A DNA stretch of 64,000 nt from Xanthobacteraceae bacterium. GTDB lineage: Bacteria > Pseudomonadota > Alphaproteobacteria > Rhizobiales > Xanthobacteraceae. The stretch is from assembly GCA_019635585.1 (NCBI GenBank), contig JAHBZE010000001.1, positions 1,798,001 through 1,862,000 on the forward strand. Direction: 5' to 3'. Shown one piece after another: positions 30,583 through 39,291 of this stretch. Each line of letters begins with the position of its first letter. The first letter of the stretch is position 1. The position numbers and the translations under genes were made by a program. The notes under the pieces were generated by a model that was not told where the DNA came from, made no database searches, and was given only the letters and a program-made list of their open reading frames with translations.

Positions 30583-31362
30583 ATGCTCGGAAAGAGCCTT
30601 GCCATTCTTGTCGTCTCTCCGCACGAACGCTCCGGCTGTACGCTGATCGCGAGGCTGTTCGCGGAATTCTTCCGGCTCTCCGGCGACGCACCGGTTCTGT
30701 TCGACACCGACGCGGCCAAGCCGAAATTCTCGCTCTATTTTCCGGAAGCCGAACTGGTCGATCTGTCCAAGACCAAGGGGCAGATGCGGCTGTTCGATAC
30801 GCTGCCTTTGCGCGCGCACGAGCCGAAGATCGTGGATGTCACATCGCGCGCGTTCCAGACGTTTTTCTCGCTGATGAACGATATCGAATTCGTCGCCGAA
30901 GCGCGGGCGAACAATGTCGAACCGGTCGTGGTCTATATTCCGCATTATGAGACCGGCGATTTCGAGCGCGGCTACCGGATCCGCGAACATTTCGGCTGCG
31001 AGTTCATGCTTGCGGAGAATGCCTTTCTCGGCGCGGCGCCGCAGGAACTCCATAGCGTCAACTCCTATTGGGCGCTGAAGGCGCATCCGGTGCATATGAT
31101 GATTCCGCTGCTCGACGGAATGAGTATGAACCTGCTCGAAGACGTGCGCGTTTCGATGGCGGAATTTCTGAAGGCCTCCGCGCCTGGCAGCACGCCGCCC
31201 ACGCCGGGCGACAAAATGCAATTGCCGCTTGCATATCTTTCGCTCGACGCGCGCTCGAAAATCCGCGCGTGGCTGCGGCCGGCGTTGCGCGAAGTGCAGC
31301 GCACGGTGCAGTTGATTCAGGCGAGACTCAATACGCCGATCAGCGTGCCGCAATCGTTCTAG
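30583..31362 (+). CDS. degenerate ParA-like paralogue without Walker A lysines
   Basis: 259 residues. It aligns by eye with the preceding ATPase over the N-terminal half: LAILVVSPHERSGCTLIAR (6-24) replaces the P-loop, so that both lysines are gone (K29 to E15, K34 to C19); FDTD (40-43) matches FDTE; VDL and QMRLFDTL (67-74) match VDL and QMRVLDTL; PKIVDV (81-86) matches VSIIDV. The C-terminal ~80 residues differ and end in a basic/amphipathic segment. It probably folds like ParA but cannot hydrolyse ATP in the standard way, so a partner or regulator of the first protein is likely (inference). No product name is recognised. Confidence 0.8.
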   Translation: MLGKSLAILVVSPHERSGCTLIARLFAEFFRLSGDAPVLFDTDAAKPKFSLYFPEAELVDLSKTKGQMRLFDTLPLRAHEPKIVDVTSRAFQTFFSLMNDIEFVAEARANNVEPVVVYIPHYETGDFERGYRIREHFGCEFMLAENAFLGAAPQELHSVNSYWALKAHPVHMMIPLLDGMSMNLLEDVRVSMAEFLKASAPGSTPPTPGDKMQLPLAYLSLDARSKIRAWLRPALREVQRTVQLIQARLNTPISVPQSF

Positions 31363-31367
31363 AGAAA

Positions 31368-32981
31368 TTATCCGGCTGCCTTGCGCGCGGCATCGAGCGC
31401 CTGCGGCGTATCGATGTCGGTGAAGGCGCCGTCGTCTTCGACCGCGATCTCGCGCAAGCCTTCGTCGTAGAATCCGGCAAGCTTGCGCGCGCCCATATCG
31501 CCTTCGAGCTTGAGCAACTCCGGAAAGAAACGCCGCGCCCATAGCACCGGGTTGCCGCGTTGACCGCCGCGCGAGGGCGCCACGATCATCGCGCCGCGCT
31601 CCGGCGCGAAGTTTTCGATCAGCCGATCGATCAGCGCGGCAGAAACATGCGGCATGTCGCCGAGGCAGATGATCACGCCGACGCTCGTCTCGGGGACGGC
31701 ACGGATACCTGCTTTCAACGAAGTGGAAAGGCCGTCGGCAAAATCGGGATTGTGTACCAAGCGGACATCTAATCCTTCGAGGGCGGCACTTACCGCCGAC
31801 GCATCCTTACCGGTCACCACGATCACGGGCGATGCCTTGGAAGCGAGCGCGTTTTCGACCGCACGGCGAACAAGCGGCCTGCCCCGGAAATCCTCGAGCA
31901 GCTTGTTCTTGCCTTCCATACGGCTCGACTTGCCTGCGGCGAGCACGATGGCGGCGACATTCGTCTTCGTTTCGGGCGCGGTTTCTTCGCGCGGTTGGGG
32001 CCGCGTGACGATTTCCATCAAGAGGCCGCCGACGCCCATGCCCGCGATTTCTTCGCGCGTGACGGCAAGACCCGCAAGCAACCGCGACAGCACCCAGTCG
32101 AATCCGTTTTCCTTCGGGCTTCGCGCGCAACCGGGCGCACCCAAAACCGGCGTGCCGCCGACTTCGCCGATCAGCATCAAGTTGCCGGGATCGACCGGCA
32201 TGCCGAAATGCTCGATGCGGCCGCCACTCTCTTCGATGGCGGTGGGGATTACGTCGCGGCGGTCGGCGATCGCCGAGGCGCCGAAGACGAGGACGAGTTC
32301 GGCGCCGGCAGCCAGCATTTCGCGGATCGACGGCGCGAGCTCTTTGGTGTCGTGTGCGACGCGTTTCTCGGCGATGATTTCCGCGCCCGCAGGCGCAAGC
32401 CGCTCGCGGGTCACGCGCAGCGTCTTCTCGATCACTTTTTCCGCGAGTCCCGGAAGCCGCGTCGAGATCACGCCGACTTTTCTGATGCGATAAGGTGCCA
32501 CGCGCACGAGTGGTGCTTCGCCGGCCGCCCGCAACGCCGCCTCGTGCGAATGCCCGCTCACCGAAAACGGAATGATCTTCGCGGTCGCGATCATCTGGCC
32601 TTCGACGACAGGGCTGAAAGCGGGTAGGGTCGCAAAGGTGATCGCCTCGTCGATCCCGTTGAGCCGGTCGATCAGCGGTTTGTCGACGATCAACACGCCG
32701 GATTTTTCCGCGAACAGGTTCGCGCGGCCGGTGAAGGCTTCATCAACGCGGATATTGTCGCCTTTCGCGGCTTCGGCGAGCGCCTGCGCCGCTTCGTCTT
32801 CGCCGATGTTGCCGGGCTCGACCTGCGCGACCACGATTTCATGAATGCCGGCGGCGCGCAGGGCCGCGATCTCGGCGTCGCCGATTTTCGTGCCCTTCTT
32901 CAGCACGAGCTTTTCCTTGCGGATCGAATGGACGGCGATGCCGCCTTTTGCCTCATCGAGCGGCAGCGATCCGAATTTCAT
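31368..32981 (-). CDS. molybdopterin-binding/MobA-like NTP-transferase fusion
   Basis: 537 residues in two parts. Residues 1-340 are a molybdopterin-binding protein of the MoeA/MogA class (KEKLVLKKGTKIGDAEI; VFGASAIADRRDVIPTAI; GMPVDPGNLMLIGEVGGTPVLGAPGCARSPKENGFDWVLSRLLAG). Residues about 343-537 are a MobA/MocA-type nucleotidyltransferase (AAIVLAAGKSSRMEGKNKLL, VIICLGDMPHVSAALID, GQRGNPVLWARRFFPELL). Together they likely cytidylate and insert Mo cofactor for a xanthine-dehydrogenase/CO-dehydrogenase-type enzyme not in this window. Starts in an ATGA overlap with the xdhC C-terminal gene. Confidence 0.9.
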   Translation of the reverse strand: MKFGSLPLDEAKGGIAVHSIRKEKLVLKKGTKIGDAEIAALRAAGIHEIVVAQVEPGNIGEDEAAQALAEAAKGDNIRVDEAFTGRANLFAEKSGVLIVDKPLIDRLNGIDEAITFATLPAFSPVVEGQMIATAKIIPFSVSGHSHEAALRAAGEAPLVRVAPYRIRKVGVISTRLPGLAEKVIEKTLRVTRERLAPAGAEIIAEKRVAHDTKELAPSIREMLAAGAELVLVFGASAIADRRDVIPTAIEESGGRIEHFGMPVDPGNLMLIGEVGGTPVLGAPGCARSPKENGFDWVLSRLLAGLAVTREEIAGMGVGGLLMEIVTRPQPREETAPETKTNVAAIVLAAGKSSRMEGKNKLLEDFRGRPLVRRAVENALASKASPVIVVTGKDASAVSAALEGLDVRLVHNPDFADGLSTSLKAGIRAVPETSVGVIICLGDMPHVSAALIDRLIENFAPERGAMIVAPSRGGQRGNPVLWARRFFPELLKLEGDMGARKLAGFYDEGLREIAVEDDGAFTDIDTPQALDAARKAAG

Positions 32982-33670
32982 TTCAACGCACCGTCGCCGA
33001 GCCGCAGCCGCGCGGTGATCTCGGCCAGAATCGAAACCGCGATCTCGGCGGGCGATACTGCGCCGATGTCGAGGCCGATCGGCGCATGGATACGGGCAAG
33101 CTGCGCGTCGCTCGCGCCTTTCGATTTCAGGCGCTCGAGCCGGGTCGCATGCGTGCGCTTCGAGCCCAGCGCACCGATATAGAAGCAGTCCTTCGCCATC
33201 GCGTGCAGCAACGCCGGATCGTCGATCTTCGGATCGTGGGTCAGCGCGCAGAAGGCGGTATGCGCGTCGATGCCCAGATCGGGGAGCACCTTGTCCGGCC
33301 AGTCGGCGATCAGCTTCACATCCTTGAACCGTTCGGGTGTTGCGAAAGCCGTGCGCGGATCGACGATCGCAACGTCATAACCAAGGCGCTGCGCCATCGG
33401 TGCGAGCTCCTGACTGATGTGCACGGCGCCGGTCACGACCAGCCGCGGCGGAGGTGCGAACACCGTGAGAAAAACTTTCCCGCTTGGCGTTTCCTCGCTG
33501 CCGCTCTTGCCCGAGCGAAGCCGCTTTTCCAGCGCTTCGCGCAATTCGTCGTTTGCGACTTCTGACGCCTTTACCAGCCGCTGCGCGCCGCTTTCGAGCG
33601 CGGTCACGACCACGGCCGCGCGGCGCGCGGCGCGTTCTTCGTTCAGGGCTTTCAGGAGCGCGAGCTTCAT
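32978..33670 (-). CDS. XdhC-type maturation factor, C-terminal (Rossmann) domain protein
   Basis: 230 residues. An N-terminal helical part is followed by the XdhC_C Rossmann domain (about 85-220): PPPRLVVTGAVHISQELAPM, AIVDPRTAFATPERF, AFCALTHDPKIDDPALLHA, FYIGALGSKRTHATRLERL and a C-terminal IGAVSPAEIAVSILAEI. XdhC proteins bind sulfurated Mo cofactor and deliver it to apo-hydroxylases. Normally fused to the N-terminal domain, here that domain is a separate gene 15 nt upstream. Confidence 0.9.
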   Translation of the reverse strand: MKLALLKALNEERAARRAAVVVTALESGAQRLVKASEVANDELREALEKRLRSGKSGSEETPSGKVFLTVFAPPPRLVVTGAVHISQELAPMAQRLGYDVAIVDPRTAFATPERFKDVKLIADWPDKVLPDLGIDAHTAFCALTHDPKIDDPALLHAMAKDCFYIGALGSKRTHATRLERLKSKGASDAQLARIHAPIGLDIGAVSPAEIAVSILAEITARLRLGDGALK

Positions 33671-33685
33671 CGGAATCGTTCTGCG

Positions 33686-34003
33686 CTATTCGACGCGCTC
33701 GACATAGACCGAAATCTTGCCGCCGCAGGAAAGGCCGACCTCCCACGCGGTTTCGTCCGCGACACCGAAGGAAACGAGCTTCGGCTTGCCGCTTTCGATC
33801 ACATCGAGCGCTTCGGCGACGACCGCGCCTTCGACGCAGCCGCCGGAAACCGAGCCGAGAAAATTTCCTTCGCCGTCGATCACGAGATTGGAGCCGACCG
33901 GGCGCGGGGCGGAGCCCCAAGTTTCGGTCACGGTCGCAAGTGCCACCTTGCGGCCCTCGCCGCGCCATGACGCGGCGGTGGCGAGCAGATCTTCCTGTGC
34001 CAT
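33686..34003 (-). CDS. XdhC/CoxI N-terminal-domain protein
   Basis: 105 residues from ATG 34003, supported by GAGGAAG upstream; the open frame extends farther but without a better start. Contains the XdhC_CoxI signature: ALATVTETWGSAPRPVGSNL, GSVSGGCVEGAVVAEA with the conserved cysteine, and the ending VGLSCGGKISVYVE. First gene of a three-gene Mo-cofactor delivery operon with the two downstream genes. Confidence 0.9.
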   Translation of the reverse strand: MAQEDLLATAASWRGEGRKVALATVTETWGSAPRPVGSNLVIDGEGNFLGSVSGGCVEGAVVAEALDVIESGKPKLVSFGVADETAWEVGLSCGGKISVYVERVE

Positions 34004-34083
34004 GAGCGGGCTTCCTCGTTTGTGTCTCGTTACGAGGGATTGTAGCGCCTTGCCCGCGCTTGCAGAAGCGCGGGGCTGTGTTG

Positions 34084-35142
34084 TCATTTTGGCGCTGCTT
34101 TGCGGCGCGGGTCCGCCTTTTTCTTCTCGGGCGAGGGCGGACCTTCGCTTGCGAGGAAACACTCGTAATAGCGCGCGGGGTCTTTCTGCGCGGCGGCCGC
34201 GCAGCGCTGGACAGTGAAGAGGTCTTCCTCGCGGCTGTAGAGCATATAAGGCGCGATCAGGAAGCGCTCCGAGCCGTCGAAGCTGCCGCCGAAGCGGTCG
34301 ATCTTGCTCTTGAGATAAGGCGCGACTTCGAGGATCGCCTTTTGCAGATCGTCGCCCTCGATGAAGTTATCGGGAAGCTGGTCGAACGGCCCGTCGAAAT
34401 AATTATTGGCAAGCGCATTGCCCTCGAAGGCGCCGATCAGGATTTTTCGTTCGCGCTTCAGGTCGCGATAGAAGGCGAAGCCGGTGCGGGTGCCGAGGAG
34501 AATCCGGTCGGTCGACTTGATGCGGTTGAGCTGGTCCGGCACCGGTACCGTCTCGTCGAGGATGTAATGGAAGAGTTGATACTTCGAATTATAGACGAGG
34601 AAGAAGCGGATGCCGGATTCGTCGAACACCGGCCCGATGAAGCGCTCGTCGGGATCGAGTACGCCTTCCGGCGGGTGCACGGCGGAGAGATCGTTCAGCT
34701 CGAACAACACGCTGCGGCCGCCCGCGGTCACCTTATATAAGAAGCGCTCGACCTTCTCGACGCGCACCCCGTCTTTTTCGTCCATCACGGCGTAAGTGAC
34801 GGGTGCTTCGGACTTATAGGGGACGTTATCGACGTAATAGGCAAAGTGCAGTTTGCCTTCATCGCGGTTGCTCGCGTCGAGGCGGATGTTGCCTGCGTAT
34901 TGCACGCCGCCGGAATAGAAACGGAAGTAGTAATAATTCTCGGTCGGATAGACTTTTACGCGGTCGGGCAGCGATTTCAGGACGAATTGCAGCATTTCCT
35001 TCTTGTCTGCGACCGGCGCTCGCGCGTTGCGGTAAAGCTCTTCCACATATTCCTGGTTCGTCTGCAGCTTCGGCAGTTCCTGCGCGCGGACCGAAGGTGA
35101 AGCGAGCAGCGCGAGCGGAAGTATGAGTGTGAGAATTTTCAT
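34084..35142 (-). CDS. secreted protein of unknown function
   Basis: 352 residues with a signal peptide (1-20, MKILTLILPLALLASPSVRA, cleavage before QELPK), so periplasmic. The mature protein is rich in aromatic residues and beta-type segments (NYYYFRFYSGGVQYAGNI, RFFLVYNSKYQLFHYILDE), with FEGNALANNYFDGPFDQLPDNFI and a basic C-terminal tail KKKADPRRKAAPK. I know no named domain; similar proteins may be widespread hypothetical genes of the order. Downstream of xdhC on the same strand orientation but upstream in transcription by 80 nt, so possible co-transcription with the Mo operon. Confidence 0.78.
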   Translation of the reverse strand: MKILTLILPLALLASPSVRAQELPKLQTNQEYVEELYRNARAPVADKKEMLQFVLKSLPDRVKVYPTENYYYFRFYSGGVQYAGNIRLDASNRDEGKLHFAYYVDNVPYKSEAPVTYAVMDEKDGVRVEKVERFLYKVTAGGRSVLFELNDLSAVHPPEGVLDPDERFIGPVFDESGIRFFLVYNSKYQLFHYILDETVPVPDQLNRIKSTDRILLGTRTGFAFYRDLKRERKILIGAFEGNALANNYFDGPFDQLPDNFIEGDDLQKAILEVAPYLKSKIDRFGGSFDGSERFLIAPYMLYSREEDLFTVQRCAAAAQKDPARYYECFLASEGPPSPEKKKADPRRKAAPK

Positions 35143-35212
35143 GCGGCAACCTTAGCCGTTAACGCGTGCGGAGCGAAGGCGAGTTTCGTTCGCGATTGCG
35201 CCGAAGTTGCGT

Positions 35213-35737
35213 TCAGAAGGAAATGCGGCGCGCGCGAAACGCCGCGCGGTGATGCCCGGCGGATACCTCGGAGAAGCAGCAGAAGATCACGCGCGCGGGA
35301 AGCGCCTCACGCCCAGCCGCGCGCAACGAGGCTTCGACTGCGATGTTCGCAGCGCGATCCGGCGGAAAGCGATAGACGCCGGTGGAAATCGCAGGAAACG
35401 CAATCGAATCGAGCTGGTGCACTTGCGCGAGACCGATCGATTTCTCGTAGCAGGAAGCGAGCAACGCATCTTTGTCGCCGGCTTCGTCATGCCAGACCGG
35501 GCCGACGGTATGGATCACGAAGCGCGCGGGCAGGCGATAGCCCCGCGTGAGCTTTGCGTCGCCGGTGTCGCAGCCGTTGAGCGCGCGGCATTCTTCGAGC
35601 AGTTCGGGACCAGCAGCGCGGTGGATCGCGCCGTCGACGCCACCGCCGCCCAAGAGCGAGTTGTTGGCAGCGTTTACGATAGCATCGACATCGAGCTTCG
35701 TGATGTCGCTGGTGACGATCTCGAATTTCGTGCGCAT
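35213..35737 (-). CDS. macrodomain protein, O-acetyl-ADP-ribose deacetylase type
   Basis: 174 residues, a stand-alone macrodomain like YmdB. Diagnostic: [26 protein letters not shown] (residues 18-43 region, ADP-ribose-binding [18 protein letters not shown]), VIHTVGPVW and [15 protein letters not shown]. Expected to hydrolyse O-acetyl-ADP-ribose or ADP-ribosylated carboxylates. No toxin or sirtuin partner is nearby; it lies between the unknown secreted protein and patatin. Confidence 0.93.
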   Translation of the reverse strand: MRTKFEIVTSDITKLDVDAIVNAANNSLLGGGGVDGAIHRAAGPELLEECRALNGCDTGDAKLTRGYRLPARFVIHTVGPVWHDEAGDKDALLASCYEKSIGLAQVHQLDSIAFPAISTGVYRFPPDRAANIAVEASLRAAGREALPARVIFCCFSEVSAGHHRAAFRARRISF

Positions 35738-35752
35738 GCACGAAACGTAACG

Positions 35753-36781
35753 TCAGGCGGCTTCTTTACGCAAATCCAGCGTGGAGCGCCTTCCGATCGC
35801 GCGATAGTTTTTCTTCAGAAACGCGTCGGCAGCCTCGCGGCCGATGTCGCGCAGGTGCTGGAAGAAGGACCAGTCGACATTGAACTTGGAACTCGAAGTG
35901 AGGTCGAGCAGGCTTTCGCCCGCCTCGATGCGGTGCAGCCGCACTTCGGCCACTTCGCGGCCGGTGATACGGCGCAGGATTTTCGCGCCCAGCATCCGGT
36001 TCACGAAGCCGATCGCGCGAAATTCGGAAGCGAGCGAGGCGTTGAAGGTGATTTCGTTGATGCGGTTCAAGATGTCGCGCGCGCTTTGCGGGGTTTCCTC
36101 GCGGACCACCGGGTTGGTCTGCACGAGGAGAATGTCGCCGCCTTCGCCGCTCCGGAAAAACGGAAACAGCGGCGGATTGCCGACATAGCCGCCGTCCCAA
36201 TAGGGCGTGCCGTCGATTTCGACCGCCTTGAACAGAAACGGCAGGCAGGCGGAAGCCATCACCACGTCGGCGTTGATTTCTTTCGTGGGGAACACGCGCA
36301 CCTTGCCGGTGTGCACGTTGGTCGCGGACAGGAATATCTTGATGTCGCGATTTTTGCGCAACGCGTCGAAATCGACTTCGCGCTCCAGTACATCGCGCAG
36401 CGGATTGATGTTGAACGGATTGAAGTCGTAGGGCGAGACGAAGCGGGTCGCGACATCCATCGCGAGGAAGAACGGGTTCTTGTCGAGCGACCAGTTGCCG
36501 AGCAGGCGATCCATCAGGCCGCGCTGGATCGGACTCAGGCGCCCGTCGCGCGAAACCGCACGCCAGAAATTTTCGAGTGCCGTGCGTGCGCCCTCGCGTC
36601 CGCCTTTCTCCAGACCGCTCGCCAGCACGACCGCGTTCATCGCGCCGGCGCTGGTTCCGGAAATCGAATCGATCTCGATCCGGCGCTCCTCGAGCAGCCG
36701 GTCGAGTACGCCCCAGGTAAAGGCGCCGTGCGCCCCGCCGCCCTGAAGCGCGAGGTTTACGGATTTGGCTGCGCGCAGCAT
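35753..36781 (-). CDS. patatin-like phospholipase
   Basis: 342 residues from ATG 36781. Patatin hydrolase features: oxyanion hole NLALQGGGAHGAFTWGVLD, nucleophile serine in SISGTSAGAMNAV, and catalytic aspartate in YWDGGYVGNPPLFPFF. A C-terminal helical extension follows (NEITFNASLASEFRAIGFVNRM ...). The frame stays open to 37162 but would overlap the divergent zur gene; the start at 36781 is 75 nt from zur. Possibly involved in membrane-lipid or PHB-granule turnover; substrate unknown. Confidence 0.92.
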   Translation of the reverse strand: MLRAAKSVNLALQGGGAHGAFTWGVLDRLLEERRIEIDSISGTSAGAMNAVVLASGLEKGGREGARTALENFWRAVSRDGRLSPIQRGLMDRLLGNWSLDKNPFFLAMDVATRFVSPYDFNPFNINPLRDVLEREVDFDALRKNRDIKIFLSATNVHTGKVRVFPTKEINADVVMASACLPFLFKAVEIDGTPYWDGGYVGNPPLFPFFRSGEGGDILLVQTNPVVREETPQSARDILNRINEITFNASLASEFRAIGFVNRMLGAKILRRITGREVAEVRLHRIEAGESLLDLTSSSKFNVDWSFFQHLRDIGREAADAFLKKNYRAIGRRSTLDLRKEAA

Positions 36782-36856
36782 CGGGGATATATTGTGCGCC
36801 GCAGCATAAAGCGCAAGGGCTGGTTTTAGGCCCCTCCCGCCTGATATTCTGTATCC

Positions 36857-37345
36857 ATGCACAAGGCATTTCCGGATCCCGGTCACGACCACGACCAGTG
36901 CGTCGAAGACGCGCTTACCCGTGCCGAAAAGGCTTGCGGGGGGCGGGGTTTGCGTCTGACGCCGTTGCGCCGCAGGGTGCTCGAAATTCTCGCCCAGAGC
37001 CACGCGCCGGTCGGCGCTTATGAGATCGTCGAGAAGCTCGCCGCGACCGGAGAGCCGGCGCCGGCGATGTCGGTTTATCGCGCGCTCGACTTTCTCACCG
37101 CCGAAAACCTCGCGCACCGCATCGAAAGCCGGAATGCGTTTCTTGCCTGCAACGCGGGCCACGAGCGCGCGGAGCCGGTGATGTTCCTGCTTTGCGAAAA
37201 ATGCGGCGCGGTCGCCGAGATGCAGGCCGCGTCATTCGGGCGCGATGTCGCGAAGGCAACCAAGGCTGCGGGCTTCGAGGCGCGGGCCTCGATCATCGAA
37301 GTCAGCGGCATCTGCGAGCCATGCCGGAAGAAATCCAGACGATGA
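36857..37345 (+). CDS. zur: Fur-family transcriptional regulator, Zur-like
   Basis: 162 residues with the Fur fold: N-terminal winged helix ([30 protein letters not shown]...[20 protein letters not shown]) and C-terminal dimer/metal domain with [22 protein letters not shown] and GICEPCRK, two CxxC pairs for the structural zinc. The N-terminal extension [14 protein letters not shown] is His-rich. Probably the zinc-uptake regulator rather than Fur; the call is by sequence style. Its stop overlaps the ispG start in ATGA. Confidence 0.85.
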   Translation: MHKAFPDPGHDHDQCVEDALTRAEKACGGRGLRLTPLRRRVLEILAQSHAPVGAYEIVEKLAATGEPAPAMSVYRALDFLTAENLAHRIESRNAFLACNAGHERAEPVMFLLCEKCGAVAEMQAASFGRDVAKATKAAGFEARASIIEVSGICEPCRKKSRR

Positions 37346-38610
37346 ACATGCAGGAAAACGAAACGATGTTCGGCGCGTCGGCGCGGCGCGTCTCCGTTCC
37401 GGTCGATGTCGGCGGCGTGATCGTCGGCGGCGGCGCGCCGGTCGTCGTGCAGTCGATGACGAACACCGATACCGCGGATATCGAGAAGACAGTGCGACAG
37501 GTCGCCGATCTATTCCGCGCGGGCTCGGAGATCGTGCGCGTCACGGTGGATCGCGACGAGGCTGCGGCGGCGGTGCCGCATATCCGCGACCGGCTCGTGA
37601 AGATGAATCTCAACGTGCCGCTGGTCGGCGATTTTCATTACATCGGCCATAAGCTCTTGGCCGATCATCCGGCCTGCGCGGAGGCGCTCGCAAAATACCG
37701 CATCAATCCGGGCAACGTCGGTTTTCGCGAGAAGCGCGACAAGCAGTTTTCATCGATCATCGAGATCGCGCTGAAGCACAACAAGCCGGTTCGCATCGGT
37801 GCGAACTGGGGCTCGCTGGATCAGGAATTGCTCACGCACTTGATGGACGAAAATGCAAAGTCCGCGAAACCGGTGGAAGCGCGCGCGGTCACGCGCGAAG
37901 CGCTCGTGCAATCGGCGCTGATTTCGGCGTCGCGGGCCGAAGAACTCGGTATGAAGCGCGAGCAGATTATTCTCTCGGCGAAAATTTCAGCAGTACAGGA
38001 CCTGATCGCAGTCTATCGGGATCTGGCGAAGCGCTCGGACTATGCGCTGCATCTGGGTCTCACCGAAGCCGGCATGGGTTCGAAAGGAATTGTCGCGTCT
38101 GCCGCGTCGCTTTCGATTTTGCTGCAGCAGGGCATCGGCGACACCATCCGTATTTCGCTGACGCCCGAGCCGAACGGCGACCGCACGCTGGAAGTAAAGG
38201 TCGCACAGGAACTTCTGCAAACAATGGGCTTCCGCACGTTCGTGCCGCTCGTTGCCGCGTGTCCCGGTTGCGGGCGCACGACCTCGACCGTGTTTCAGGA
38301 GCTTGCCTTCGAGATTCAGTCCTACATTCGCGACTCGATGCCGGAGTGGAAGAAAAAATATCCGGGTGTCGAGACGCTCAACGTCGCGGTGATGGGCTGC
38401 ATCGTGAATGGACCCGGCGAATCGAAACACGCCGATATTGGCATTTCGCTGCCCGGCACCGGCGAAGCGCCGGCAGCACCGGTCTTCATCGACGGCAAGA
38501 AGGCGATGACATTGCGCGGAGCAACGCTTGCCGCGGAGTTCAAGGCGATCGTGGAAGATTATGTCGCGCGGCGCTTCGGCGCCGCCGCGCAGAAGCCTGC
38601 TGCGGAATAA
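37342..38610 (+). CDS. ispG: (E)-4-hydroxy-3-methylbut-2-enyl-diphosphate synthase
   Basis: [4Fe-4S] enzyme converting MEcPP to HMBPP in the MEP isoprenoid pathway. 422 residues from ATG 37342, which overlaps the zur TGA (ATGA); a second ATG lies two codons later. Family blocks: [48 protein letters not shown] and the iron-sulfur part [15 protein letters not shown] ... [21 protein letters not shown]. It abuts the convergent DUF1345 gene with no spacing. Upstream isoprenoid use is nearby (prenyl synthase at 39.3-40.3 kb). Confidence 0.96.
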   Translation: MNMQENETMFGASARRVSVPVDVGGVIVGGGAPVVVQSMTNTDTADIEKTVRQVADLFRAGSEIVRVTVDRDEAAAAVPHIRDRLVKMNLNVPLVGDFHYIGHKLLADHPACAEALAKYRINPGNVGFREKRDKQFSSIIEIALKHNKPVRIGANWGSLDQELLTHLMDENAKSAKPVEARAVTREALVQSALISASRAEELGMKREQIILSAKISAVQDLIAVYRDLAKRSDYALHLGLTEAGMGSKGIVASAASLSILLQQGIGDTIRISLTPEPNGDRTLEVKVAQELLQTMGFRTFVPLVAACPGCGRTTSTVFQELAFEIQSYIRDSMPEWKKKYPGVETLNVAVMGCIVNGPGESKHADIGISLPGTGEAPAAPVFIDGKKAMTLRGATLAAEFKAIVEDYVARRFGAAAQKPAAE

Positions 38611-39291
38611 TTACTTCCCGAACAGTTGCGACGCGACGCTGACAGTCAGCGCAATGATGGCGGTGTTGAACAGGAAAGCGACCAGTCCTTGCACCATTGT
38701 CGTCCGCCGTAGAGTGCGTGAGCGGATCTCGACGTCGGAAGTCTGAAACGTCGTGCCGACGACCATCGCGAAATAAAGAAAGTCCCAGTAGTCCGGCTGC
38801 TTCTCGTTCGGGAAGCCGAGCGATTTCACGCTGAGCCTCGTGCGATAAACCTCGTGCGCGTAGTGAAGCGCGAAGGAGAAATTCACGAACAGCCACGAAC
38901 CGAAGATCGCCGCGAGCGCGAGCGAGATGCGGAAGGTCGCGTAAGCCGCTTCGGGGCGCAGCGCATCAGCAAGCTCGAAACCGAGCGCCACGACCGCGGC
39001 AATCGTAGCCGCCGTAACGAGGCCAAGTGTTGCCGCGCGGCCTTCGTCCTCCATGCCGGCTCGCTTCTTCAGGCCGCTAATGCTCGCATGCGCCATCATC
39101 CAGAGTGCGAGTATCAAGAAGAGCCAGATGCCGGCGTTCCAGCCGATCAGGAAATGCGTGACCGCACCGTGCTGGAACGGTGCCGCGAACGAAAGTGCCC
39201 AGACGCAAAGCCCGAACAGTACTGCGATGAAAAATCGCGCGTGTGCCTTTACCTGGCGGCCCAACAGGGTCTTCGGCTTATCCGGAAGCAT
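38611..39291 (-). CDS. DUF1345 membrane protein
   Basis: 226 residues from ATG 39291, which shares a base with the upstream synthase stop (TGATG), so translation is coupled; an upstream in-frame ATG at 39336 would overlap that gene further. Five or so transmembrane helices (ARFFIAVLFGLCVWALSFAA, WNAGIWLFLILALWMMAHA, ATLGLVTAATIAAVVALGF, LALAAIFGSWLFVNFSFAL, LVAFLFNTAIIALTVSVAS) and the DUF1345 signature DYWDFLYFAMVVGTTFQTSDV. Function unknown. Confidence 0.88.
   Translation of the reverse strand: MLPDKPKTLLGRQVKAHARFFIAVLFGLCVWALSFAAPFQHGAVTHFLIGWNAGIWLFLILALWMMAHASISGLKKRAGMEDEGRAATLGLVTAATIAAVVALGFELADALRPEAAYATFRISLALAAIFGSWLFVNFSFALHYAHEVYRTRLSVKSLGFPNEKQPDYWDFLYFAMVVGTTFQTSDVEIRSRTLRRTTMVQGLVAFLFNTAIIALTVSVASQLFGK

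Noticed and set aside
35207-36829. 540-codon plus-strand frame over macrodomain and patatin genes
   Set aside because: Spans two well-supported minus-strand genes and the gap between them; composition is shadow-like.
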